DNA from: Zancudomyces culisetae
Lineage: Eukaryota; Kickxellomycota; Harpellomycetes; Harpellales; Legeriomycetaceae
Direction of reading: 5' to 3'
Length of the DNA: 21,244 nt
Assembly (NCBI GenBank): GCA_001969505.1
Contig: LSSK01000726.1
Coordinates: 1-21,244 of the forward strand
Under the pieces are notes generated by a model. The model saw only the letters and a list, made by a program, of their open reading frames with translations, was not told the origin of the DNA and ran no database searches. Position numbers and translations under genes: made by a program. Numbering within the stretch: the stretch's first letter is position 1; every line of letters begins with the position of its first letter. Positions 1-9,635 of this stretch are shown piece by piece.

Positions 1-115
1 AAAAAAAAAGAGTTTTTTGTGTTTATATTTAAATTCTTTTTTTTTTTACTTTTGGTACAGTTTTAATAAAGTAATAATGATGGTAAACCCCAACAGATTT
101 GAGGCAGATCAAGTA

Positions 116-3100
116 TTAGCTTTCCAGCTCAATGTCGCCAAACACATAGTTGTATTTTCCAAAATGGCAGCACACAGGGCACATGAAAAGCTCCAAATTA
201 GCACATTTATTTAGAACTGCTTGATTAATCACGTTGGTTCCGCTATTGCTACCCCCGCCATTACTTGAACTGCTAGTGGCGCCTCCACCAGGGATATTTA
301 GCGGGTGTTTGTTTTGGTTGTAACAAATAATTTGTGCCTGGCTCAACTCAATCATCATACACTTGACATGGAAATAATCCCTGCAGAAATCACATCTGAC
401 CACAAAATTGTTTGGACTGTTCCATTCGGGATCGTTTATTGGGGAGCTTTGGCAGATACAGATTTCTGATTTGAGATCTCTGTTTTTGGGTGTAGGCATC
501 AAACTTAGAGGAAGCAGGAATCGTTGTCTGGGTTTTCTAGGTCTTTCCTCATTAAGGTCTAGAATTTGTTCATGGTGTTGGTTTTGATTTTGATCTTGAT
601 TTTGACTTATAGCAGGTAACAAAGAACCAGAGGAAAGAGCTGGATCTACTCTTTGCAAGGATCTAGGCGAAAGAGATGTTGCCGTAGTAGCAGTGGCGGT
701 TGGCAAGAGGGTTGCTGTAGATGGCAACGTTAGGGTTGGTGATGGTAGCGGTAGCGATACCGGTAGTGGTGGTGATGGTGGCGGAGGCATGCGACGCCGT
801 TTTGATTGTGGGTATGGCTCAGCCGATGCGCGCTTGCTTGAAAGCAGTGGGCTGTCGAGATTTCCGTTGCCATATATTTTGAATCGCAATAACGATAGGA
901 TATCAGTGATAGGCGGCACCAGTCTTGATACAAACATGTCTTCCTGTAATATATCGATTTCCAGTCCCATCAAAACCAGCAAATAAACTCGATATATATT
1001 TATATTTACAATTGGATGTGGTGCAGAGTTTGAATTGTCAGTAACGTCATCAATAAACTCGGCCACAATGGAAATAATATCGCGGGAAATCAGCACCAAA
1101 CTCAATAACAAATCAAGTTCTGGACACACCAGGTTCAGCTGTCTTCCCTTGTGGATCAGATTTTTCAGCAGCGAGTTTGGTGGTCTTTTGGTAAGATGCG
1201 GGATTTTGTAGTTATGGTCACATAGAGGACAGTTAAACTTGAAGGATCTGCTGGTGCTATGGTTTGGCGGAATGGCCAAACATTCGGAGTGGTAAAACGA
1301 TTTGCATAAACTGCAGGACAGCATTGTGGCATCAAAATTTGGTTGCAAACAGAAACAGTACAGGCCATTTGACGACTGGAAGTTAGAGTAACTGTCCGCA
1401 GTCAGCATAGGTGATGTCTTGATCCGCTTCTTGTTTTTCATGAAGTACGATGAATTTTTGAGTTTTTGAAGAACAACGTAACAATGGTTTGTGGATTGAA
1501 CAACGTTGTCTAGCACAGAAACCATATCACTATCTACACCACTATTGTTGACAAACGATGATCTGACAGCTGCTTGCCAGCTTTCAGCATCGTTAATTAT
1601 GCTTTTCAACTGACTAGTTTGGTTCAGACTGGTTACGTTCGCAGCTTCCAATTCGCAGTACACTTTTTGGGCTTCCAGAAGGCTTGGTCGATTGGAAAAC
1701 TTTTCACGTATTGAGCGGTCAAGGATATCCTCCAGCCCACGCTGAAATACCAAAATGGAATCCTTAAGTCGCTCCAACTCACTAAACCGATTAGGCACCA
1801 AATCCAGATTATGACCCTTGTCAAGAAGCGTCGCAATATTCCGCAAATTCAGTCTGCTGGATGTTGTTTGGTTAAGCTCTGCATCCCATTTATGCACTCT
1901 GTTTTGAATTTCCATCAGCTTTACATAGAGTTTGTGTGTCTTGGGCACGTTGTACTGAGTTTCAGCTGTTGAAATCAATTCGTCAACTTTATCCTGTGTC
2001 AGAGTCTTTCGGTTTGACAGTGCCTTTTGTGCAAGAGCTGCCCATTTGACTACCGACTGCAACACACCCAGCTGGCTGGCATTCTTGATTTCCAGTCCTA
2101 TTTCCTTTATATCTGCTGATAATTCGGCAATATCCATTTGAAGCTCCTTGCTGTCTATATCCTTGTTACTGTACACCTCATCAACTTTGGCATCAACAAG
2201 AGCCTCTATACTTCTGGCCTTTTCAACCCACTCCTCTAGCACCCGTCGTTCGTAACAATCCACATGGTTGTCTTGGAACTCCTTCAAAACCAACTCGATA
2301 TCGCTTGGATACACGTTAATGTTGAGTTTTTGCTTTGGCCGATCGAGATTCTTGCTTTTAAAGTACTCATCAATCACGCTAACAATGTCGTACCGCTGCT
2401 TGCCGACCGAATAGTTGTATACATTCTCAACCTTGATTACATTCCCATACGTATACCACGTACTGAGCCCCCGTTGTCTATTTGCTGAGACATCACCAAA
2501 TTTATCTACACTTTCCTGCACCCATTCTACGCTATTGAGTTTTTTGTTGTGCTTTTTCATAATTAATTCGTATAGCTCCATAAATACATTTGGTCTTTCC
2601 GAAACCTCCACTCCTTTACTTTCTGATTCGCTAGGCACATTTTGATGTGCTCCATTTTGACTTTGCTGTTGTTCATTCTCTTGATTGTGGGCATACATAC
2701 AAACCGGATCCAACACCTGTATCCCATCGGTCCCATTGATTTTCCCACAGCTTTTCACCACGTCTAGCTTGTTACAGAGCCGTAAAAGTGCCTGTGTAAG
2801 GTAACAATAGTAGTTCATTTTCTCCACATATTTGTTCAATTCGACCATGCAACTCCTTACTGTCGACAACCCATCTTCGTCTTTACCACTAGACTCATTC
2901 GCTGATGTATCGACACTAGCTGGGACTAAATACGCTCCATAATGCAGCAATGATCTCATTTCTGCAAGACTCACCCGCTCTGTTTTTATCTTTCTCAGCT
3001 CCTTGTACTTTTCTATCCACTTTATCACATCTCTTTCGGCCCGATTCCCCTTTATTACTCGCCCCGCCATTCGCATCAGCTGCTCGTCCGTATATTTGTA

Positions 3101-5404
3101 CCACATTGTTATCTTTCCTTTGGCTATCCCCTCAGTATCAAGCAATTTTCCTATTTCTCGTAAACAATACTTGTCGGGTTCCTGCCCGTCGACTACCAAA
3201 TAGCTTTGATACAGCTGTGCCTTGCATTCCGCGCAATTTTCTTCTTGATCTCTCCGCTCCTCTCCTTCACCTCCCTCACCCCTTCGCACACCATTTTCTT
3301 GTCCAGGTATTTCTTTCTGTTTTACGTCGTAATCTCTAACCACCTGTCTATCTTCCAGCTCTCGCTCCAATACATATTCCAATTCCTCCACTAACCAACC
3401 TGGCCTCTCCAGTTTCCTTCGCGCATAGTCATAATTTATCCTCAATACCAACTCTTCGTGTGAAAATACTGGCATTCGCTTATTATTTCGATACTCTTCA
3501 CTACTCATCCGGCTATAATGAAGCCAATCTGGCGGTCCAAAATTCACTGCCTCGTTGAAATTAAACCCAGTGTTGAGACCTGCATGGTACGCTTGTGGAA
3601 ATGTAACTACAAATTCTCCAGGACTTTGGTCTATCATATACACATCCACGCCCTTTGATACCAACAGCCCAGGGTTCACCATTGTTACCAGTTGTTGCAA
3701 TAAGTCTGGCTCGGTTTCAAACAGCTCTGGAACTGTGTCCTTCACCACTGCCTCAAACGCTTTGGCTTGATCCCCTGGAATTCCATACCACGTCTTTTCT
3801 TCTCCAAAATGCATGTAGTTGATTGAGTACGTATAATGATCCTCGTTATGCCAACAAAATGCTGAAAGCGCCATTCCCACATAAAGCCATGGCGATGTTA
3901 TTCCATTGTAATCCTGCTGGAAGTATCTAAACAACGACCGCTTGTTATATGGCATTCGCGTCAGATTCCATCCGCTCAGCCCAATGTCCATCTCCTGATC
4001 ATCTCCCTCACTCCCTCCTTCTTCTCTCTTCTTCAGCTCTTTCCCATTCTCGTGATAGTGAGAACTCTTAGCATCATTGTGATTATAATGCTTCTCATCC
4101 TCACCTTCCCCCTTCACGCTACATTCTACATCCTCAGCCTCCCTCGTGGTTTTTCTTTTGCGCCCTTGTCGTTCAATTGTTGGGAACCCCGTGCCATACT
4201 GTGTAGATGGCAAATCTGCTCCATACTCCACTGTAACCTCTTCCTTACTTGACGCTACACACTCCCAGAACTTCTTCTCTATCTTGTATAGCCTATCCCC
4301 TTTATTCGTGTGTTTGTCAAATTTGGGAAACATCTTTTGCAAGAATTCTTCAGATTTCTTTTGGAATTCATCCAAACTATACTCTGCGCCATCTTCAAAC
4401 CCATATCCAAACCAGTCCTCATCTTCATACTCATCCCCATTCCCATTCTCACTCCCATCCCCATTTACATTCGCATTCGCATTACCCCTTTTCCTCTCGC
4501 CTTCACCTTCATCTCCGCCTTGGCTTTCACTTCTACCCACGCTTCCATACGTATTTTTACCCTCACTTTTTACCTCGCCACGGTGTTCACTCCCGCTCCC
4601 GCTCCCGCTTCTATCCCTCTGTCGCCTATGCTGTGTGTCTACCCCAGCCCTATTCCCTCTGTTTGCACCATCCCGTTTCCCAGCTCTGTTTTTCCCCCGC
4701 ATGTATTCTTCGTAGGGGTATATTATCTTTAAATACATCGTTTTTAAGCTGTTTGACAACGAGGTACACGACTTGTTATCATACTCCAGTGCCCTTCCTA
4801 TTTCTGCCCATAGCTTCTTTGCTGTCACGTTCTCATGCCCACCTCTTTTTTCCACCTCCTTTTGTAACCGTGTCAAATCCACCGGCTTTTTGTCCAGCTG
4901 TGGCACTTTATATATTGGTTGTCCCCGCCTTTCATGAAATGCAAACAACTGTTCATTGTAGCTCTTTTTCACCCGGTTCGTGCCTTCAAGCGAACTTAGC
5001 TGTTGTCTTCGTGTAGGAAACCTAAACTTGCTTGTATCCAAACCAAACTCCACCTTCCACTCCTTTGGTGGTTTTACTTTTATAATACCATATTTTTCCG
5101 CCTCCTTCCGTATTGTCTCCAGATACTTCAAAGGATCCTCAAACTCTTCTTTGCATGGATAGTAGGTTTTGGCCTCCTTTAGTTTGAATACGTTTTTTCT
5201 TGCCGTTAACACCTCTTCACTGTTACTTTTTTGGTTAGAAATTCTTCGTGTTTCGACACCAGCTTTTTCCTTTATTTTGTCATCGTAATAAAATCGTGGT
5301 TGCTGCACACTATCCATATCAAACTTTGTTCTCTTTTTGTTTCTCTCCTCCTTCCATGTCGTATTTTCTCTTGTTTTCATTTCCATCTCCATACCCATCC
5401 TCAT
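116..5404 (-). CDS. KDM5/Lid2-like JmjC histone H3K4 demethylase, 1762 aa
   Basis: A single uninterrupted frame. Domains seen: JmjN about 81-122 (starts YYPCKEEFEDPLKYLETI); ARID about 149-237; acidic, Gly/Asn-rich linker 238-380; the KDM5 signature VEYGADLPSTQYGTGFP at 392-408; JmjC about 475-627; a degenerate C5HC2-like region 724-775; a helical PLU-1-like region about 790-1320; a PHD finger 1350-1395 (C1350, C1352, C1364, C1367, H1372, C1375, C1392, C1395); a Pro/Ser/Thr-rich linker 1539-1580; and a last PHD 1649-1745 with a Gly/Ser insert. JmjC iron ligands H519, E521 and H607 and the 2-oxoglutarate lysine K537 (HFGEEKTWYGIP) are present. The known family role is nuclear Fe(II)/2-oxoglutarate-dependent removal of methyl groups from H3K4; activity here is inferred from the intact residues. 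The usual PHD between ARID and JmjC is missing. Met recurs at residues 1, 3, 5, 7 and 9; the longest frame is used. Alternative: an Ecm5-like paralogue, less likely because Ecm5 lacks the catalytic residues. Confidence 0.93.
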   Translation of the reverse strand: MRMGMEMEMKTRENTTWKEERNKKRTKFDMDSVQQPRFYYDDKIKEKAGVETRRISNQKSNSEEVLTARKNVFKLKEAKTYYPCKEEFEDPLKYLETIRKEAEKYGIIKVKPPKEWKVEFGLDTSKFRFPTRRQQLSSLEGTNRVKKSYNEQLFAFHERRGQPIYKVPQLDKKPVDLTRLQKEVEKRGGHENVTAKKLWAEIGRALEYDNKSCTSLSNSLKTMYLKIIYPYEEYMRGKNRAGKRDGANRGNRAGVDTQHRRQRDRSGSGSGSEHRGEVKSEGKNTYGSVGRSESQGGDEGEGERKRGNANANVNGDGSENGNGDEYEDEDWFGYGFEDGAEYSLDEFQKKSEEFLQKMFPKFDKHTNKGDRLYKIEKKFWECVASSKEEVTVEYGADLPSTQYGTGFPTIERQGRKRKTTREAEDVECSVKGEGEDEKHYNHNDAKSSHYHENGKELKKREEGGSEGDDQEMDIGLSGWNLTRMPYNKRSLFRYFQQDYNGITSPWLYVGMALSAFCWHNEDHYTYSINYMHFGEEKTWYGIPGDQAKAFEAVVKDTVPELFETEPDLLQQLVTMVNPGLLVSKGVDVYMIDQSPGEFVVTFPQAYHAGLNTGFNFNEAVNFGPPDWLHYSRMSSEEYRNNKRMPVFSHEELVLRINYDYARRKLERPGWLVEELEYVLERELEDRQVVRDYDVKQKEIPGQENGVRRGEGGEGEERRDQEENCAECKAQLYQSYLVVDGQEPDKYCLREIGKLLDTEGIAKGKITMWYKYTDEQLMRMAGRVIKGNRAERDVIKWIEKYKELRKIKTERVSLAEMRSLLHYGAYLVPASVDTSANESSGKDEDGLSTVRSCMVELNKYVEKMNYYCYLTQALLRLCNKLDVVKSCGKINGTDGIQVLDPVCMYAHNQENEQQQSQNGAHQNVPSESESKGVEVSERPNVFMELYELIMKKHNKKLNSVEWVQESVDKFGDVSANRQRGLSTWYTYGNVIKVENVYNYSVGKQRYDIVSVIDEYFKSKNLDRPKQKLNINVYPSDIELVLKEFQDNHVDCYERRVLEEWVEKARSIEALVDAKVDEVYSNKDIDSKELQMDIAELSADIKEIGLEIKNASQLGVLQSVVKWAALAQKALSNRKTLTQDKVDELISTAETQYNVPKTHKLYVKLMEIQNRVHKWDAELNQTTSSRLNLRNIATLLDKGHNLDLVPNRFSELERLKDSILVFQRGLEDILDRSIREKFSNRPSLLEAQKVYCELEAANVTSLNQTSQLKSIINDAESWQAAVRSSFVNNSGVDSDMVSVLDNVVQSTNHCYVVLQKLKNSSYFMKNKKRIKTSPMLTADSYSNFQSSNGLYCFCLQPNFDATMLSCSLCKSFYHSECLAIPPNHSTSRSFKFNCPLCDHNYKIPHLTKRPPNSLLKNLIHKGRQLNLVCPELDLLLSLVLISRDIISIVAEFIDDVTDNSNSAPHPIVNINIYRVYLLVLMGLEIDILQEDMFVSRLVPPITDILSLLRFKIYGNGNLDSPLLSSKRASAEPYPQSKRRRMPPPPSPPLPVSLPLPSPTLTLPSTATLLPTATATTATSLSPRSLQRVDPALSSGSLLPAISQNQDQNQNQHHEQILDLNEERPRKPRQRFLLPLSLMPTPKNRDLKSEICICQSSPINDPEWNSPNNFVVRCDFCRDYFHVKCMMIELSQAQIICYNQNKHPLNIPGGGATSSSSNGGGSNSGTNVINQAVLNKCANLELFMCPVCCHFGKYNYVFGDIELES

Positions 5405-6932
5405 TATTATTTTCTTTCCGTTTTTGTATGCGTGTTATGTTGGCTATTATATTTTTATATTCCTTTCTTCAGATATGTGTTTATTAAACTGAATTCCTGT
5501 CACTATTTCGTAGGTATTGAGAAAACCCTGATATACTTATTCCATATATACCCTGTTTTTTTCGTTAATATTGACACACTATTTTCATCACTAAATCTCA
5601 CTTCAAGCCCTTTTTCAAAAAAAATATATATAAAATAGAATATCAGTATATATCGCTTTTGCACTTGTCAATACACCACTACTTGTCCCTTGTTTTATTT
5701 GGTATTATTATCCTGTCTTAAATTTTGTATACTAATAACCTAGCTCTGGATATACGTTATACTTTTGCTATCTGCAAAGATACAGTTTAAAACTAACTTG
5801 TTATATATTACTCAGCATTAATGGTGTTATTTCTAACCGTTTTCCCATTTATTTTGCTTTTTTTTTCGGCTCTGAATTGTTTATTTATACTGCCTTTTAT
5901 ACGCTATTTGTTTATTCAATTTTTTACTTTTTCTATGTCTTAATACATCCCGTAGTAGCGTGGTATTATATATCCCCTGTTTAATACTCGCTACTTCTTT
6001 ACTTGCTTTTTCTACCTTTTTAGCTTTATCCGATGTTTGATATCATATATCAATATTTTTTTTATAGAACCAAACTTTTTTTTTAATACGATATTTTTTT
6101 TTTTGATAATTTATTATATTTTAATAATTTCATATTTTCAAAATTTTAATCCCTTTTCCCCTAACATTTTACCATAATTACCTATTTTTGTAAATGGACA
6201 AGTAAAAAAAAATTTTTTTTTAATTATTTAAAATTAATCTAAAAGGCAAGTAATAATAATAAATGTAAATCATCGCAATTCCTCTACAATCGTATCTTTG
6301 CAATACGCCTTCAAAGAGATGCTTAGTGCGTTTTAGTTATAAACCGGCTCACCATAAACCCAAAACACATAGAAATAACCTCTTGCCTACTACTTAAGAT
6401 TGCTGAATTGACCTCTTATTTTTGAGAATAATCACAAGAAAGCCTCCTTTTTGCTCATTTGCATATTTTTTAATACTTGCTTTCCTTTAACGAAATCTTG
6501 GGCCGCCACTAACCAAAAATTTGAGCACTGGTTCATGTACTTAATGCAAAATTTGTCCTATTGATTGTCAATACATGTCTGTTCAATTTTTTTTCGCTGT
6601 AGCCCACATTATCCTTTGTGTCTCAACTATTAAAATCACCCATTCCCTACCTATTCCATCCTCCCACCATAAAGTAAAAAGGAATGATGGTGTCCAGGTA
6701 ATAATATACATATAAAGTTTACCATTTTATGTTTTATTTATCTGAGAGGACTTTTTGTTGGTACAAAAAGAAAATCTCAATTGAAATAATTAAGTATGTA
6801 ATGTTTCGACTTTGAACCAATTAATATATCTAGTTTAAGCGTAGCTAAGCTAACTATACATATAGCAGCTGTTGTACTACTGCCAAAAAATAATAAAAAT
6901 AAAAATAAAAATAAATAAAAAGGCAGGTGTAC
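5405..6932. other. AT-rich spacer, no gene seen
   Basis: This is upstream DNA of the KDM5-like gene and downstream DNA of the Ser/Thr-rich gene, both on the minus strand. It is full of T and A runs, such as those at 6056-6120, which would tend to exclude nucleosomes. Two small symmetric elements are visible: a 20-bp perfect palindrome of nine A then nine T flanked by T and A (6203-6222), and an inverted repeat with 7-bp arms and 3-bp spacer (6037-6053). A 40-codon T-rich hydrophobic ORF at 5821-5943 is judged to be chance. No RNA gene was recognised. Confidence 0.6.
6894..6915. repeat. AAAAT pentanucleotide microsatellite
   Basis: About four imperfect copies of AAAAT/AAATA lie just past the stop codon of the Ser/Thr-rich minus-strand gene. 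On the transcribed strand this gives a U-rich stretch directly after the coding region, which could overlap its 3' processing signal. Repeat number is likely to vary between strains. Confidence 0.7.
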
Positions 6933-7472
6933 TTAGTTTGACAGTAGCAAAAGTAACACAAATAAAAATAGAGCTGTAGATTTACTATGGTAACTGGTAT
7001 TTCTTAGACGCGTTGTTACGCTTCCAACTCCACTAGATGTTGCATTTTTGGCAGAACCCGCGCCTTTACCTTTTTTCATTGTCTTCGAAGCAGAGTGATC
7101 TGATGTTTTTCCTTTTGATTTTGTGTCTTTATCTGTAGCTGTAGCTGTACCTGCGCTTTCGCTGGCATTTTTATCTGTATTTATGATCGAAGCTGTGCTA
7201 GATCCCATACTACCTCCAGTAGTAGTGCTGAGTATAGAGTCAATAATAGCGTTGGTATTTGCACTGCTACCGACCATATCGACAGTAGATGTACCGAATG
7301 CAGAGCTAGCTTGTATATCTGAAGACAATGATGAAAGTAATGCTTTTCCAGACATCGCTGTGGCTACACCTGGTGCACTCGAAGCATTACCAGATATCTT
7401 TGGTAATAAAGACCCTGTTGCAGATTTTCCTGCTCCAGCACCAGTGCGGGCTTTAGTTGCTACTTTTGACAT
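6933..7472 (-). CDS. Ser/Thr/Ala/Gly-rich protein with hydrophobic C-terminal tail, 179 aa
   Basis: I do not recognise this protein. It is low-complexity and rich in Ser, Thr, Ala, Gly and Lys, with no cysteine. The N-terminus is basic and not hydrophobic, so no signal peptide is visible. Residues 20-100 are Ser/Thr/Ala/Gly-rich, residues 100-150 are Lys/Asp/Ser-rich, and the chain ends in a very hydrophobic stretch (about 166-177, TALFLFVLLLLL) followed only by Ser-Asn. Such an end resembles a GPI-attachment signal or a tail anchor. Without an N-terminal signal, tail anchoring by post-translational insertion is the simpler inference. A good TATA box lies about 85-92 bp upstream of the ATG and the 5' leader is A/C-rich, as in well-expressed yeast genes, which supports the start. 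A 125-codon frame on the opposite strand is a shadow of the repetitive composition. Alternative: the third exon-like part of a secreted protein whose signal exon lies upstream; none was found. Confidence 0.6.
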   Translation of the reverse strand: MSKVATKARTGAGAGKSATGSLLPKISGNASSAPGVATAMSGKALLSSLSSDIQASSAFGTSTVDMVGSSANTNAIIDSILSTTTGGSMGSSTASIINTDKNASESAGTATATDKDTKSKGKTSDHSASKTMKKGKGAGSAKNATSSGVGSVTTRLRNTSYHSKSTALFLFVLLLLLSN

Positions 7473-7556
7473 TGTTACTCGTTTGTGTTTTGTGTATTAG
7501 GTTTTTTATTTCCTTTACTTGGAAAGTTGCTCTTGTTGTAACAATTAAGCTTGCTG

Positions 7557-7564
7557 TATTTATA
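7557..7564 (-). promoter_or_regulatory. TATA box for the Ser/Thr-rich gene
   Basis: On the minus strand this reads TATAAATA, within GGTATAAATACAG, and lies 85-92 bp upstream of the ATG at 7472. The distance matches that of three other genes in the window. Confidence 0.6.
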
Positions 7565-7995
7565 CCTATGTATTCTGTTTTTTTTAGAAAATAAAAAAAA
7601 ATGTTGAGAACGCTTTTATCTTTTAATACCAAAAGAGTGATACATCTTTATAAAGGAATTGCCTATATTATAACACTCTTTAACTTCAGAATGATCAATG
7701 CGTTATTATTTCAGACTAAATTTTATTTTTTACATACGTATGCCCAATGCTACTGGATTTAATCCCACGCCCTACTTTAACGGGGTTCATGTTGGATAGT
7801 CTAATCGTTTCCGCATTAAAACGAGGCTTAAATGTACAATTCACTAAATCAACATATGCATAATTTTTCGGCAAAGTCGTAGCCTGAATCTGCTATTTTA
7901 AAACTAAAAATAAAAACCAAGTAAATGCTTTTTAATTGCCTCCTCCGTATTCAGCCTTAATTGTGGATAATACAGCTCTTCGTCTTATAGGATGA

Positions 7996-8400
7996 GCGTA
8001 TTTTTTTTTCAGGATATTTTTTAATGTAATTGAAAAAAGTGGCGTGTATATGAATATCATGGCATGGAGCAGCACATATTCACTTTATCTTGTAAATATA
8101 ACAATAAATAAACAAGTTCCTTTATCAGTAACCATAAATTTTTTCAAACATGTTGAGATGGATCATTTTGATATGAACATCGCAGTTATCTGTAGGCCTA
8201 CCACAATGCCACTATTTCTTCAATCAATAAAGAGCAAACTAGAAAATAGGCATTCAGGTATACCAATGTATTGAATCTACAGTCCCCATGTACTGTACTC
8301 TAAAGAAGCAAGTAGAGGCTGGTATCCCATTAAATTCGGTATATGTTTCATGAAATATGTTGGTTTTTCCGTTAGCACTGTAAAAAGTGCAACTAAAATA
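7996..8400 (+). pseudogene. Interrupted open frame, possible gene relic
   Basis: One frame runs 135 codons with a single internal stop (TGA at 8272-8274). The part before the stop includes ATGs from 8050 and reads as mixed protein-like sequence (for example VEMDHFDMNIAVICRP). The part after reads SPHVLYSKEASRGWYPIKFG. A T-rich tract ending in CAG lies at about 8000-8013 and could be a splice acceptor. No family was recognised. It could be a decayed gene or element, an exon, or chance. Confidence 0.22.
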
Positions 8401-9210
8401 TAATTGAATATTATTTAGATGAATGAGAATGTTGACAAGTATCTGCCAGTTTGTAAATTAAAATAACTCCATTGATGTAAATGGTGCTTATTATTGAGCT
8501 CACATACTACACACGCTCTAATATATGTCTAGTTTGGCTGTTTTATTCCGAGTTTTTTGAGAAAATGACAAAAAAAAAAGTTTAGTACTGAGTGATTTTT
8601 TTGTTTTGTAAAATTCAAAACATCACCTGGAATAGCATCTAAAACTTCAATTCATTCGGGCAGGTAACTCATAAGAGTTTAACTTTTAACAATCTTGACA
8701 TATCCGTGTGTAAATAATACCTACAACACATTTCATCATTTATCTCTTTTTTAAAAAAAAAGTCATTATCACCAAAGGTTTCAACTGTCAACAAATTGGT
8801 TGTACCTAAAATAATTCTTAGCACCTCAAGGTCTTAGTCCTTCCATTCAACCTTTCTTGCTGTTCAGTTGGTTTTATTTTGAAAAAATTGGTAGTCAATT
8901 AAAAAAAGAGTACACTGTGTTATGGATAAACTCGTTAAACCCACCGATGTAGCTTAGTTCTGCCCTTTCTTTCTATGAGAGTCTATAAAAATTATTCCAG
9001 CATTTGCACTTCATTTTCTTGGGGAAATTGAAAAATCAACAAGAATGATTATTGTGAAAAATCTGCTTATTAGCCTCCTTTAAAACATAAATGATGGGTC
9101 TTATACCTGTTGGAGTTCAATTGCCTTGTGAAAAGAAACAATGAATAGTGGTAGAATAACTAAGATGCCAGATCTTTGACCCTAAATTCAACACTTGTCA
9201 CCCTGGCTTG

Positions 9211-9456
9211 CTAGTATCTCGTCATTATTGTTACATCTTTGTTTATTGATGTACATTTAGCCGCACAAATGGTAAAACTGAATAAAAAAAATTGGAAATA
9301 TGTGAAAAAGCTCCAAAATTCTATGGGATTTTTAGTGCAGGGAAACGTACAATCAGTAATGGTCATCTGAAATAGATGTATTTGCCCACCACTTTCACAC
9401 TTTATCTCCATCATCTGGACTGATACTCTTTGGTTTGGATATCTTTTTACACCCAA
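9211..9456 (-). pseudogene. Isolated minus-strand frame, possible relic
   Basis: An open frame of 81 codons on the minus strand, with mixed composition at its start (GVKRYPNQRVSVQMMEIK) and Phe-rich sequence later. No TATA box, clear splice sites or known domain were seen. I could not assign it to any family, and chance is the leading alternative. Confidence 0.12.
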
Positions 9457-9628
9457 CTATAGCACAAATTGCCTACACTTTAGCTATTGTGTCTCTTTTC
9501 CTTTCTCACCTCTTTTTACTTAAAATGCAGAAATCAACTTTAAAGTTTGTATAGGAAGAAATTATCAAAAATTCTTTTCTGCTAATATTTAATACAAATA
9601 CAGTGTAAATGGAACAGTAAAAGTAGAA

Positions 9629-9635
9629 TATATAT
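9629..9635 (+). promoter_or_regulatory. Probable TATA element for the first TM198-like gene
   Basis: TATATAT lies about 75-80 bp upstream of the ATG at 9709. A second TATAAG-like site follows at 9641. Confidence 0.45.

Noticed and set aside
2950-3394. Plus-strand 129-codon frame antisense to the demethylase
   Set aside because: It lies wholly within the conserved demethylase frame and shows only composition-driven Ser/Leu/Phe sequence.
4146-5016. Plus-strand frames of 140-255 codons antisense to the demethylase gene
   Set aside because: They are His/Ser/Pro/Phe-rich mirror translations of a purine-rich coding strand with low-complexity repeats; three overlapping frames are open at once, and the minus strand carries clear domains.
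5231-5638. Plus-strand 135-codon frame across the demethylase start
   Set aside because: Very Phe/Tyr/Cys-rich from pyrimidine-rich DNA, half of it antisense to the demethylase N-terminus, with no supporting motif.
5821-5943. A 40-codon, highly hydrophobic plus-strand ORF
   Set aside because: The DNA is T-rich, which alone yields Phe/Leu-rich translation; no promoter or conservation cue.
7123-7500. Plus-strand 125-codon frame opposite the Ser/Thr-rich gene
   Set aside because: It is the complement of a repetitive Ser/Thr/Ala coding sequence; the minus-strand frame is longer and has a TATA box at the right distance.
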